From contig JAQGJY010000208.1 of NCBI GenBank assembly GCA_028290325.1, positions 1-20,267 of the forward strand: a stretch of 20,267 nucleotides of DNA. Reading direction: 5' to 3'. Under the pieces are notes generated by a model, which ran no database searches, was not told the origin of the DNA, and was given only the letters and a program-made list of their open reading frames with translations. The position numbers were made by a program, and so were the translations under genes. This document shows, piece by piece, positions 6,709 through 15,995 of the stretch (the stretch's first letter is position 1; each line of letters begins with the position of its first letter). Source of the DNA: Tardiphaga sp. GTDB lineage: Bacteria > Pseudomonadota > Alphaproteobacteria > Rhizobiales > Xanthobacteraceae.

Positions 6709-8204
6709 CGCGCCAGCTCCGGCGCCGGGGTCGTGTCGAAGACCGCCGCCTTCGCGCCATCCAGCAGAGTGAGATCGAGGGTTTCGATCACCAGCGGACC
6801 GCGCTTGCGTTGCAGCTGGGCGACGTTCTGCACGGTCGCGAAAGCCGCGCGCAGCTCGGCCTCGACCTCCGGCTTCGTCTCGTCGACGTACAGCAATTTG
6901 CCGGCCGGCAAGACCGGCTGCGGCATGAAATTCCAGCGATAGCGCTCGCCGCGCTGCGCGACGCAGCTGCCTTTCGGCAGATAGAACATCAGCCACGACG
7001 TCGTGCCGTAGTCCGACGCCAGCACGCAGACCGCGTCGGTGCGGCGCCGGACCGCCTCGATCTCCGGGGCGAGCGCGCGCCAGCCGACGCCGACGCTCCG
7101 CACCGTCGCGTCGCGCCGATAGCCGGACAGCCATCCCGTGTTCGCCTGCGCGATCAGCGCCACGAACATCAGCACGCCGACCGGCCCCGCCCAGCGCAGC
7201 GAGAACCGCACCATGCGTTGCTGCCGCGCGCGCCATTGCGCGCGATCGGCGGCGACCGCCCCGGCGATCGCGAAGGCCGGGTAAATCGGGCTGAACCAGT
7301 TGGCCTCGACGCGGGCATGCAGCGAATGCCACGCGAAATACGTCACGATGGTCCAGATGATCGACTGGATCAGCGCGCGGGCCGCCAGCGCCCCGGTGTC
7401 GCGTCGAGTCAACGCGTAGAGTCCCATCACACCGAGCACAAACACCAAGGGTGTCGCGAAGGCGAACTGGGTCGGGATCAATTCGGCAATGTAGGACAGC
7501 TGAAACGTTGCGATCCGCGCGCGGCCGAGTTGCTTGATGAACGACACCCACTCATGCTCGGCATTCCACAGGATCACCGGGGCGAATACCGCGAACGCCA
7601 GAATGCCGCCGAGATACGGCCACGGCGACAACAGCCAGCGGCGCAGACGCGGCACGGCGATCAGCCAGATCAGGATCGCCGGCCCGAACAACAACGCGGT
7701 ATATTTCGACAGCAGCGCCAGACCGACCGCCACGCCGACGCCGAGCCACCAGACACCGCGCCCGGATGCGGCCACCTTGGCCAGCGCCAACAGGACGAAA
7801 CTCGACGCGACCATCAATGGCGCGTCCGGCGTCACGATCAGCGTGCCGGCGGCGACGATCATCGTGACGTTAAGCAAGATCGCCGCCGTCGCGGCAACGC
7901 GGCGACCGCCGAACAGCAATTCGGCGGCGCGATAGACCGCCCAACTCATCGGCAATGCCAGCAGCACCGAGACCAACCGCACGCCGAACTCGGTGTCACC
8001 GGCGATCAGCGTGCCGGCGCGGATCACCCATGCCACCATCGGCGGATGATCGTAATAGCCGCCGACGAGGGCCTTCGACCACGTCCAATAATAGGCTTCG
8101 TCGAAGGTCAGCGGCGTGAAGGCCGCCGCCGCGAGCCGCAACAGCACGAGGCCGACGATGATCTGCGCCGTGCCGCGAACCAGACGCGCGTCGCCTGTGG
8201 TCAT
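6705..8204 (-). CDS. GT39-family membrane glycosyltransferase (ArnT/PMT-like)
   Basis: This is a polytopic membrane enzyme of 499 residues in the protein-mannosyltransferase/aminoarabinose-transferase superfamily. These enzymes take a sugar from a polyprenyl-phosphate carrier and attach it to a lipid or protein on the periplasmic side. Near the N-terminus it has the diagnostic acidic loop FDEAYYWTWS (residues 34-43, with the catalytic-type Asp-Glu) and GGYYDHPPMVAW (48-59). Many hydrophobic helices follow, then the ARVEANWFSPIYPAF region that precedes the periplasmic C-terminal part. It is 22 nt downstream of the GT2-GtrA gene on the same strand; that gene could make its lipid-linked donor. 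The ribosome site is weak, so coupling to the upstream gene is likely. The acceptor is unknown; lipid A, another glycolipid or a protein are all possible. Confidence 0.85.
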   Translation of the reverse strand: MTTGDARLVRGTAQIIVGLVLLRLAAAAFTPLTFDEAYYWTWSKALVGGYYDHPPMVAWVIRAGTLIAGDTEFGVRLVSVLLALPMSWAVYRAAELLFGGRRVAATAAILLNVTMIVAAGTLIVTPDAPLMVASSFVLLALAKVAASGRGVWWLGVGVAVGLALLSKYTALLFGPAILIWLIAVPRLRRWLLSPWPYLGGILAFAVFAPVILWNAEHEWVSFIKQLGRARIATFQLSYIAELIPTQFAFATPLVFVLGVMGLYALTRRDTGALAARALIQSIIWTIVTYFAWHSLHARVEANWFSPIYPAFAIAGAVAADRAQWRARQQRMVRFSLRWAGPVGVLMFVALIAQANTGWLSGYRRDATVRSVGVGWRALAPEIEAVRRRTDAVCVLASDYGTTSWLMFYLPKGSCVAQRGERYRWNFMPQPVLPAGKLLYVDETKPEVEAELRAAFATVQNVAQLQRKRGPLVIETLDLTLLDGAKAAVFDTTPAPELAR

Positions 8205-8226
8205 GGGTTATTTGGCATTGTTTGGG

Positions 8227-9360
8227 TCAGCGTTTGCGCCAGACGAACAGGCCGGACATCGCGTAATTCCAGACGACGCCCATCAACGCACCCGCCGCCC
8301 CCGCCAGCCACCAGATCGGCTCCTGATCGTAAACCGAGAACGCCACGCCGACATTGGCCATCAACCCGACGCCGCAGACCAGATAGAACAGCAGCAATCC
8401 GCGCAGGATGCCGAAGCCCTTCAAGCGTTGGTCGCGATAGGTCAGGAAATTGTTCAGCAGGAAATTGCTGGTCATCGCCGTTAGCGCGCCAATCGCCTGC
8501 GCCTCCGCGAAAGCCAGGTGGAAGGCTTCGAGCGCGAGATAGAGCGCCGCCAGATGCACGATCAGGCCGATCGAGCCGACCATCGCGAACAGCAGAAAGC
8601 GCAGCGACACCGTGTCGTTGGTCAGCTTGGCCAGGACCAGGCCGAGGAAATCCAGCGCCACCATCGAGTCGAGCTTGCTCTCGCCATGCAGGCGCGCGCC
8701 GAAGGTGTAAGGAATTTCGATGGTGCGAAGTTCGCCGCGCGCGGTCGCGACAATGTCGAGCAGGATCTTGAAACCTTGGATCGAGAGTTGCGGCGCGATC
8801 TGCTCGAACTTGTCTCGGCGGATCATGAAGAACCCGCTCATCGGATCGGCGATCGCGACGCCGAGCGCGCGCTTCGCCAACGCGGTCGCGAATTGGCTGG
8901 CGCCGAGCCGCTGTCTGTTGAAACTGTCGGCGCTGCCGCCCTCGACATAGCGACTGCCGACGACGAGCTCGGCCTCGCCGCGCTCGATGAGGCCGAGCAT
9001 CTTGGCGAGCTGGGTTTCGTCGTGCTGCAAATCGGCGTCGATCACGGCGACGCAGGGCGCGCTCGACGCGAGGATGCCCTCGATACATGCGCCGGACAGC
9101 CCGCGCCGGCCGATGCGGCGAACGCAGCGCGCGCGCGGATCGTCATGCGACAATTGCCGCACCACATCCCATGTGCCGTCGGGCGAATTGTCGTCGACAA
9201 AGATGGCTTCCCAGACCACACCGGGCAGCGCCTTGTCGATGCGGTGAAACAACGTCGCGACATTGTCGCGCTCGTTGAAGGTCGGCACGATGACCGAGAG
9301 CTGCAGCGGCTGAGAGGCGCGCGGACGAACCTGCGGCGGCATGATGGTGGTGTCGGTCAT
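8227..9360 (-). CDS. GT2 polyprenyl-phosphate glycosyltransferase fused to GtrA domain
   Basis: This 377-residue protein has two parts. Residues 20-240 are a GT2 (dolichol-phosphate-mannose-synthase-like) domain with LSVIVPTFNERDN (21-33), FVDDNSPDGT (54-63) and the metal-binding DAD at 108-110 in IDADLQHD. Further marks are DPMSGFFMIRRDKF and GFKILLDI. Residues from about 240 to the end are a four-helix GtrA-type membrane domain with NFLLNNFLTYRD and the closing WNYAMSGLFVWRKR. The expected reaction is transfer of a nucleotide sugar to undecaprenyl phosphate, with the GtrA part anchoring it or helping the lipid-sugar cross the membrane. The GT39 gene directly downstream would use the product. 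A good promoter sits so close to the ATG that the message may be almost leaderless. Confidence 0.88.
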   Translation of the reverse strand: MTDTTIMPPQVRPRASQPLQLSVIVPTFNERDNVATLFHRIDKALPGVVWEAIFVDDNSPDGTWDVVRQLSHDDPRARCVRRIGRRGLSGACIEGILASSAPCVAVIDADLQHDETQLAKMLGLIERGEAELVVGSRYVEGGSADSFNRQRLGASQFATALAKRALGVAIADPMSGFFMIRRDKFEQIAPQLSIQGFKILLDIVATARGELRTIEIPYTFGARLHGESKLDSMVALDFLGLVLAKLTNDTVSLRFLLFAMVGSIGLIVHLAALYLALEAFHLAFAEAQAIGALTAMTSNFLLNNFLTYRDQRLKGFGILRGLLLFYLVCGVGLMANVGVAFSVYDQEPIWWLAGAAGALMGVVWNYAMSGLFVWRKR

Positions 9361-9368
9361 GGCGGCAG

Positions 9369-9397
9369 CCTATATCCGCCCCAGCGCGTCGTGCCAA
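9369..9397 (-). promoter_or_regulatory. Candidate sigma70-type promoter of the GT2-GT39 pair
   Basis: On the minus strand, TTGGCA (9397-9392) and TATAGG (9374-9369) are separated by exactly 17 bp. The predicted transcription start, 6-8 nt after the -10 box, falls at about 9361-9363, next to the ATG at 9360. That would leave almost no 5' leader and would explain the lack of a clear ribosome site. Confidence 0.4.
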
Positions 9398-9446
9398 GGT
9401 GACCCGGCCGACCTCGAGGCGGAGATCGGGTGGCGCAAGCCGGACA

Positions 9447-9479
9447 GTTCAAGCAAACCCGGATTGTTCGAGCAAAACC
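9447..9479 (+). repeat. Short imperfect direct repeat in the GT2/DUF72 intergenic region
   Basis: GTTCAAGCAAAC (9447-9458) and GTTCGAGCAAAA (9466-9477) recur with a 19-nt period. The rest of the 283-nt gap 9361-9643 holds no convincing gene. It has a TATAGT at 9608-9613 but no matching -35 box. Confidence 0.25.
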
Positions 9480-9643
9480 ATGGCCCAGACATGCCTACGG
9501 CCCCGAACAACATGGCGCACGTACATCCGGTGCAACCGTATCATTCTGAGGCCGTTCCAGCGCCGGTGCTCTTTCGAACAACAACGTCGCCGTTGAAAAC
9601 AAGATAGTATAGTGGACCGCATTCCGCAAGGGAATCATCGAAA

Positions 9644-10453
9644 ATGGCTAAAAAGCCAACGAAATCAGGCCGAATCCATGTCGGAATCGGCGGCTGGACC
9701 TTTGCGCCATGGCGCGGCGTGTTCTATCCGGCGAAGCTCACGCAGGCCAAGGAACTGTCCTACGCGGCGAGCAAACTGACCGCGATCGAGATCAATGGCA
9801 CCTATTACGGCTCGCAGAAGCCGGAGAGTTTTCGCAAATGGGCCAGCGAGGTGCCGGACGGATTCGTCTTTTCGGTGAAGGGCCCGCGCTTCGCGACCAA
9901 TCGCAAGGTGCTCGCCGAGGCCGGCGAGTCGGTCGCGCGGTTCTACGATTCCGGCGTCACGGAAATGGGCGACCGGCTTGGGCCCGTGCTGTGGCAGTTC
10001 GCGCCGACCAAGAAGTTCGACCCGGATGATTTCGGCGCTTTCCTCGCGCTGCTGCCGCGTCAACGCGATGGCCTGACGCTGCGCCATGTCGTCGAGGTTC
10101 GCCACGACAGTTTCTGCGTGCCGGAATTCGTTGCTTTGCTCCGCAAGCACAATGTCGCCGTCGTCTATGCCGAACATGCGACCTATCCCGCGATCGCCGA
10201 CGTCACGTCGGACTTCGTCTATGCGCGATTGCAGACCGGCAGCGACGAGGTCAAGACCTGCTATCCGCCGAAGGTGCTCGACGCCTGGGCCAAGCGGCTC
10301 GCGCTGTGGGCCACGGGCGCCGCGCCCGACGATCTGCCGATGGTCGGCGACAAACCCGCCAAGAAGCAGCCGCGCGACGTGTTCTGCTACCTGATCCACG
10401 AGGGCAAAGTGAACGCGCCCGCCGGCGCGATGGCGCTGATCGACCGGCTTTAA
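9644..10453 (+). CDS. DUF72 (YecE-like) protein
   Basis: This 269-residue soluble protein belongs to the DUF72 family, a TIM-barrel fold of unproven biochemical function. Visible family marks are VGIGGWTF (residues 13-20), EINGTYYGSQK (49-59), FVFSVKGPRFATN, GPVLWQFAPTKKFD, VVEVRHDSF, and the late stretch DVFCYLIHEGKVNAPAGA. The length is normal for the family. AAGGGA lies 10 nt before the ATG. The gene stands alone on the plus strand between the divergent GT2 gene and bcsS, 118 nt before the latter. There is no operon partner from which to guess a substrate. Confidence 0.85.
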   Translation: MAKKPTKSGRIHVGIGGWTFAPWRGVFYPAKLTQAKELSYAASKLTAIEINGTYYGSQKPESFRKWASEVPDGFVFSVKGPRFATNRKVLAEAGESVARFYDSGVTEMGDRLGPVLWQFAPTKKFDPDDFGAFLALLPRQRDGLTLRHVVEVRHDSFCVPEFVALLRKHNVAVVYAEHATYPAIADVTSDFVYARLQTGSDEVKTCYPPKVLDAWAKRLALWATGAAPDDLPMVGDKPAKKQPRDVFCYLIHEGKVNAPAGAMALIDRL

Positions 10454-10571
10454 ATCAGTCCGAATTTATTTCGCGACGTTCCATTCCTGTTCTCCCGGAC
10501 GCTCTGGACGCGAGCGGTGAACGGCACCTTAATACCGTCTCGTTGAGCTGCGGGTCGCGTGGAGCGCGTTC

Positions 10572-11396
10572 GTGCGTGTGGGGTGGCGTCAGGCATTCGA
10601 ACTGATGTGCTTGGCGGGAGCGATGCTGGCCGGCCAAGCCATCGCCCACGCCGAATTCGACCTTGGCCGATTGTGGCCCCTCACCGACGACGACGGATCG
10701 GAAGAAGGATCCAGCCCGTACGCGCCATTGGACTGGCTGAGCGGCGGATACAGCTTCGATCAAGTGCTGTATTTCGGCGGCATCGATATGCAGCGTTATG
10801 GCTTCAGCACATATGTTGGCACGGCGTGGTCGCCTTCGCCGGGCCGGGATGGCTTTCTGCTTCGGTTGTTTGCGTCCGACGGGTTCGATAGTTTTCGCAC
10901 GCCGAAAACCACGCTCTACAGCCACACGCTGCGCGCGGCGTTGACGCCGGGTTACCGCATCAGCCGCAGCGGCTTCGAATTGAGCGCCTATGCCGGCGTC
11001 GAAATTCTTGGGCGCGCCGCGTTGCCGTTCAGGAAGACGACGCGAGTCCAGTCGGATTTCGGCATGCGGCTGTCGGCGAATTTTTGGTGGGAGCCGCGCG
11101 ATGCCGTCATGCTCGCCGCGAACCTGTCGATGACCACGATCGAGGCGTCGTTTTTCGGCCGCCTCGCGACCGGCGTGCGGATTTTCAACGTCTGGACCGG
11201 GCCGGAAATCTCCGCGAGCAGCGACATCTTCAGCCAGCAATATCGCATCGGCGCGCATGTCACGGGCATGCGCAGCGGACCCTACGAATTTTCGACGGCC
11301 GCCGGCTATGCGTTCGACAGCTTCGGTCGCGGCGGCGCCTACGGTCGCTTCGGCATCACGCTGCGCAACTCCGACCCGATGACGATCATGCCGTAG
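10572..11396 (+). CDS. bcsS: BcsS-like cellulose biosynthesis protein
   Basis: The start is GTG with GGAG 7 nt upstream. The 274-residue product has a signal peptide (residues 1-27, ending AHA before EFD). The remainder has alternating aromatic/polar strands (YGFSTYVGTAW, GFELSAYAGVEILG, MRLSANFWWEP, YEFSTAAGYAFDSFGRGG), as expected of a beta-barrel-like envelope protein of the BcsS family. This family is found beside cellulose synthase operons in Alphaproteobacteria and its exact role is not established. No bcsA, bcsB or bcsC is present here, so this copy is an orphan in the window. It is convergent with the DUF4189 gene. The family call rests on recalled sequence pattern and not on a profile search. 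Confidence 0.7.
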   Translation: MRVGWRQAFELMCLAGAMLAGQAIAHAEFDLGRLWPLTDDDGSEEGSSPYAPLDWLSGGYSFDQVLYFGGIDMQRYGFSTYVGTAWSPSPGRDGFLLRLFASDGFDSFRTPKTTLYSHTLRAALTPGYRISRSGFELSAYAGVEILGRAALPFRKTTRVQSDFGMRLSANFWWEPRDAVMLAANLSMTTIEASFFGRLATGVRIFNVWTGPEISASSDIFSQQYRIGAHVTGMRSGPYEFSTAAGYAFDSFGRGGAYGRFGITLRNSDPMTIMP

Positions 11397-11403
11397 CGAC
11401 GAT

Positions 11404-11442
11404 TTCCGCGGCATACGCACGACGGTGGGTGCGCCCCCGGAA
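11404..11442. terminator. Stem-loop between convergent genes, possible bidirectional terminator or intergenic palindrome
   Basis: TTCCGCGGC (11404-11412) is nearly complementary to GCCCCCGGAA (11433-11442), and CGCAC (11416-11420) pairs perfectly with GTGCG (11429-11433 on the inner side). The element fills most of the 57-nt space between the two convergent stop codons. Its right end (CCCCCGGAATGAC) resembles the TCATTCCGGGG-type palindromic repeats common between Hyphomicrobiales genes. There is no T-tract, so termination is inferred from position only. Confidence 0.4.
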
Positions 11443-11453
11443 TGACAAAGCTC

Positions 11454-11831
11454 CTATCCCTTGGCGTCGCATGCCCAGGCGCGGATCACGCAATCCTTGC
11501 CCCCGAACTCATAACATTTCTTCAGCGCCGCGTTCAGCGAACTGGAAATCTTCGGCGCCACCGCATAGCCATGCGGGCCGCACGGATTTTTCATATCGAC
11601 GGACAACGCCGCGCAGGCGCGCTTCATAGTGACGGCCTCGCACGTCCCTTTACATTGCTTCAATGCAGCGGCACGAGCGGCCTATTCGCCCTTGTAGTCA
11701 AAGGCCTGACCGTACGCGCCGCATTTGCCGATAGCGAACGCGCCCGCGGCGGATAGTGGCGACGTGGCCAACAGCAACAGACCAAAACAAATCAAAGCCG
11801 CGTTGAAACGCGCGACGTTGCAAATCGACAT
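11454..11831 (-). pseudogene. DUF4189-family secreted protein gene interrupted by an amber codon
   Basis: From the ATG at 11831, preceded by a strong GGGGGAGGGG ribosome site, the frame encodes a signal peptide (MSICNVARFNAALICFGLLL, then SAAGAFAIG). It continues into a small cysteine-rich domain. Codon 50 is TAG (11684-11682). After it the same frame continues without gap for 75 more codons to a TAG at 11456-11454, giving 125 codons in all. Conserved-looking cysteines span both sides (GKCGAYG before; KQCKGTCEAV, KRACAA, NPCGPHGYA, KKCYEFGGKDCVIRAWACD after). The downstream part could only restart at a TTG at 11663 or internal ATGs without a clear ribosome site. One base change explains the break, so this is a very young pseudogene, a sequencing error or a readthrough gene. 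DUF4189 proteins have no established function. Confidence 0.75.
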
Positions 11832-11900
11832 AAGCCCCTCCCCCGAGGTCAACGGGAGGAATTTACCATCAAGTGATGAATGCCAGGTTTCTGCCGCGTG

Positions 11901-13498
<1,598 letters not shown>

Positions 13499-13502
<4 letters not shown>

Positions 13503-14191
13503 GCTGTCAGGTCTTTCGGCATCCGCAACGTCGCGGTGATTTCAGCCATGATCGAGACCGCGATTTCGGACGGCGACACCGCCCCGATGTTCAATCCGAT
13601 CGGCGCGCGGATCCGCGCGATATCGGCATCGGACGCGCCCATCGCCTTGAGACGCTCGCCGCGCTTGGCATGCGTCTTTCGCGAGCCGAGCGCACCGATG
13701 TAGAAACACGCGCGTTCAAACGCGTGCAGCAGCGCCGGATCGTCGATCTTCGGATCATGCGTCACCGCGACGAAGGCCGTGTAGGCATCGACGTTCAGCG
13801 GCGGCAACGCGACCTCGGGCCACTCGGCGATCAGCGGCACATCCGGAAACCGTTCAGGGCTGGCAAAGGCGGTGCGCGGATCAATCACCGTCACGTCGTA
13901 ATCCAGCGCCCGCGCCATCGGCGCGAGCGCCTGACTGATGTGCACGGCGCCGATGATGACGAGCCGCGCGGTCGGCGCATGCACGTTGAGAAACAGCCGG
14001 TGACCGTCCGCTTCGATCATTGCGCTCTTGCCCATGCGCAGTTGCTTGGCCAATGCGGCATGCAGTGGATCGCTGGCGATCTCGGCAGCCTTGACCAGCC
14101 GTTGCTCGCCCGAGGCGACGTCGGTGACGACGACGACAGCGCGCCGCGCGGCGCGCTCGGCATTCAACAGCGCCAGCGTTTGCAATTTCAC
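13499..14191 (-). CDS. XdhC family protein, C-terminal Rossmann (XdhC_C) part
   Basis: The start is GTG at 14191-14189, overlapping the previous stop as GTGA, with AGAAGG 8-9 nt before it. The product is 230 residues. XdhC-type chaperones bind molybdenum cofactor and help insert or sulfurate it in the apo-hydroxylase. Visible marks are the Rossmann-like ARLVIIGAVHISQALAPMAR, YDVTVIDPR, AFVAVTHDPKIDDPAL, YIGALGSRKTHAKR, and the closing IGLNIGAVSPSEIAVSIMAE. The usual XdhC_CoxI N-terminal domain is not on this chain but on the gene just upstream, so the two genes together make one XdhC. It could be read as a frameshift in one gene, but the 4-nt overlap and the good ribosome site favour a true split. 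The frame is open above the GTG, but that extension is arginine-rich shadow sequence. Confidence 0.85.
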
Positions 14192-14514
14192 GACATGACC
14201 TTCTCGACATAGACGCGGATCGTGCCGCCGCAGGATAACCCGACATTCCACGCCGTCTCGTCGGCGACGCCGAATTCCAGCATCTTCGGCGTGCCGGACG
14301 CGATCACGTCCAGCGCCTCCGTGACCACCGCGCCTTCGACGCAGCCGCCGGAAACCGAGCCCAGAAATGTGCCGTCCTCGTTGATGACGAGGCTTGAGCC
14401 GGCCGGGCGCGGCGCCGAGCCCCAGGTCTCGACCACGGTGGCCAGCGCGACGCCGCGACCGGCGGCCTGCCAATCCGCGGCGGCTTTGAGAATATCCTCA
14501 TCGCGATTGAGCAT
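14188..14514 (-). CDS. XdhC family protein, N-terminal XdhC_CoxI part
   Basis: The 108-residue product is a stand-alone XdhC_CoxI domain. It begins NRDEDILKAAADWQAAGRGV and has ALATVVETWGSAPRPAGSSL, SVSGGCVEGAV and the terminal NVGLSCGGTIRVYVEKV, which are the conserved loops of the XdhC/CoxI/CoxF family of cofactor-insertion proteins. The next gene supplies the missing C-terminal domain, so the two products probably act as a heteromer. It follows coxE after 18 nt and overlaps the next gene by 4 nt. The ribosome site (GAGACC) is modest. Confidence 0.85.
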   Translation of the reverse strand: MLNRDEDILKAAADWQAAGRGVALATVVETWGSAPRPAGSSLVINEDGTFLGSVSGGCVEGAVVTEALDVIASGTPKMLEFGVADETAWNVGLSCGGTIRVYVEKVMS

Positions 14515-14532
14515 GGCGGTCTCGATTCAGGT

Positions 14533-15738
14533 TCAAGCGGCGGGGCGGAAGGCACCGCGCGAAAGCGCCGGCGGCGCGGACGATAATGCGTCGATCAGCG
14601 CGTCCATGGAACTCAAATTATGTACCGGACGGAATTCGTCAACATGCGGCAACATCATTTTGATGCCCTGCGCCTTGGCCTCGAAGCCGCCATAGCGCAA
14701 CAACGGATTGAGCCAGATCAGCCGGCGGCACGAGCGATGCAGCCGATCCATCTCGAACGCGAGCTTGTCATCGGCCTCGCGCTCCAGCCCGTCGGAGATC
14801 AGCAACACGATCGCGCCCTGGCCGAGCACGCGCCGGCCCCATTGCTTGTTGAAGCTGTGCAGCGACGCCGAGATGCGGGTGCCGCCGGCCCAATCCTCGA
14901 CACTCGACGTGCAGCTCGCCAGCGCCTCGTCCGGGTCGCGCGCGCGCAACGCCCGCGTCACATTGCTGAGCCGGGTGCCGAACAGAAACACCGAGACGCG
15001 CTTGCGCGCATCCGTGATGGCGTGAAGAAAATGCAAAAACAGCCGGGTATATTCGCTCATCGAGCCGGAGATATCGAGCAGCGCCACGATCGGCGCGGGC
15101 TTTACGATGGTGCCAAGCCGTTTGACGTCGATGATTTCGCCGCCGGTGCGCAAGCTGGTGCGGAGCGTGCGCCGCAGATCGAGCCTGTGGCCGCGCGGGT
15201 CGGGCTCAAACCGCCGTGTCCGCAACGCGGCCTGCGGCAGGCGCATAGTGGCGATCGCCCGCGTCACATCGGCGATCTCGGCCGCGCTCATCTGCGCGAA
15301 ATCTTTTTTCTGCAGGATTTCGCGATCCGACACCGCGAGGCGGATGTCTTGCTGCTGCTCGCGCTGCGGCGCCTCCGAGATCTGCGGCTGCGCCATCGCC
15401 TCCTGCACCCGGCGCGAGGCCGGCGGCGGTTTTTTCTTGGCGTGATCCGGCAGCGGCACCGAATCCAGCATGTGCTTCCAGTCCTCGGCGGCGCGGAAGA
15501 ACAGATCGAAAGCCTGCGCGAAGATCAGCGCATGTTCGCGGCGCTTGACGAAGACCGCTTGCAATGTCGCGAACACGTCGCCACGCCGACCGATCTCGAT
15601 CGCCTGCAACGCCGCCATCGCGTCGATCACGGCGCCCGGCCCGACCGGCAACCCCGCCCCGCGCAACGCGCGGGCGAAGCCGGTCACATTATCGGCCATC
15701 ATGCCGGTCGGCGGATTGAGGTGATCGATGTCGGTCAT
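14533..15738 (-). CDS. coxE: CoxE-like VWA domain protein
   Basis: This 401-residue protein has a CoxE-type N-terminal half (FARALRGAGLPVGPGAVIDA at 21-40, FVKRREHALIFAQAFDLFF at about 63-81). A von Willebrand A domain follows, whose metal-ion site reads DISGSMS (residues 222-228). Supporting marks are GGTRISASLHSFN and VLLISDGLE. CoxE pairs with the MoxR-type ATPase CoxD; in the CO-dehydrogenase system the pair helps build the metal cluster of the catalytic subunit. Here coxD lies upstream on the same strand but 257 nt away, an unusually wide gap for this otherwise compact cluster. The xdhC-like genes follow directly. The symbol follows family naming; the client enzyme's substrate is not known. 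Confidence 0.87.
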   Translation of the reverse strand: MTDIDHLNPPTGMMADNVTGFARALRGAGLPVGPGAVIDAMAALQAIEIGRRGDVFATLQAVFVKRREHALIFAQAFDLFFRAAEDWKHMLDSVPLPDHAKKKPPPASRRVQEAMAQPQISEAPQREQQQDIRLAVSDREILQKKDFAQMSAAEIADVTRAIATMRLPQAALRTRRFEPDPRGHRLDLRRTLRTSLRTGGEIIDVKRLGTIVKPAPIVALLDISGSMSEYTRLFLHFLHAITDARKRVSVFLFGTRLSNVTRALRARDPDEALASCTSSVEDWAGGTRISASLHSFNKQWGRRVLGQGAIVLLISDGLEREADDKLAFEMDRLHRSCRRLIWLNPLLRYGGFEAKAQGIKMMLPHVDEFRPVHNLSSMDALIDALSSAPPALSRGAFRPAA

Positions 15739-15995
15739 GGCTGCGCTCTAGCAACCGGGGCGATGCGATCGCATTGGCCTGCCCCCTCTGCCGCTTGCGC
15801 GAAACGGCTGGGGCCGGGGTCGGCCCATTCCATGGGACGGCCCAACAAACCAACGGCATCGATACGCGCGGAAAGCCTCATCGTCACGTCCTGCAAAGCA
15901 TAGTCAGCCGCATTCACACAACCGCCGCGGCCTCCCCGCGAGAGCCGGAAGAGGGAGCGCGCCATCACTGTCACAGCCTCCGTGGCCAGACGCCG
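15739..15995 (-). other. 257-nt spacer between coxD and coxE
   Basis: No recognised gene is present. A 79-codon frame (15974-15735) would overlap the coxE ATG as ATGA, as other junctions in this cluster do. However, its product (MARSLFRLSRGGRGGCVNAA near the start) matches no family I know and looks like translated intergenic sequence. A small palindrome CCCAT-TCC-ATGGG lies at 15824-15836. The stretch may be a degenerate intergenic repeat. Confidence 0.3.

Noticed and set aside
4959..8771. A 1270-codon plus-strand open frame
   Set aside because: It is out of frame across the TRAP permease gene and antisense to the GT39 and GT2 genes. The product is arginine/histidine-rich with no domain, as expected of a shadow frame in GC-rich DNA.
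9341..9607. A plus-strand 88-codon frame between GT2 and DUF72
   Set aside because: It starts inside the GT2 gene, has no ribosome site, and its product shows no structure or family pattern.
9593..9613. TTGAAA and TATAGT as a promoter for the DUF72 gene
   Set aside because: The boxes are only 9 nt apart, too close for a sigma70 promoter, and no other -35 box fits the TATAGT.
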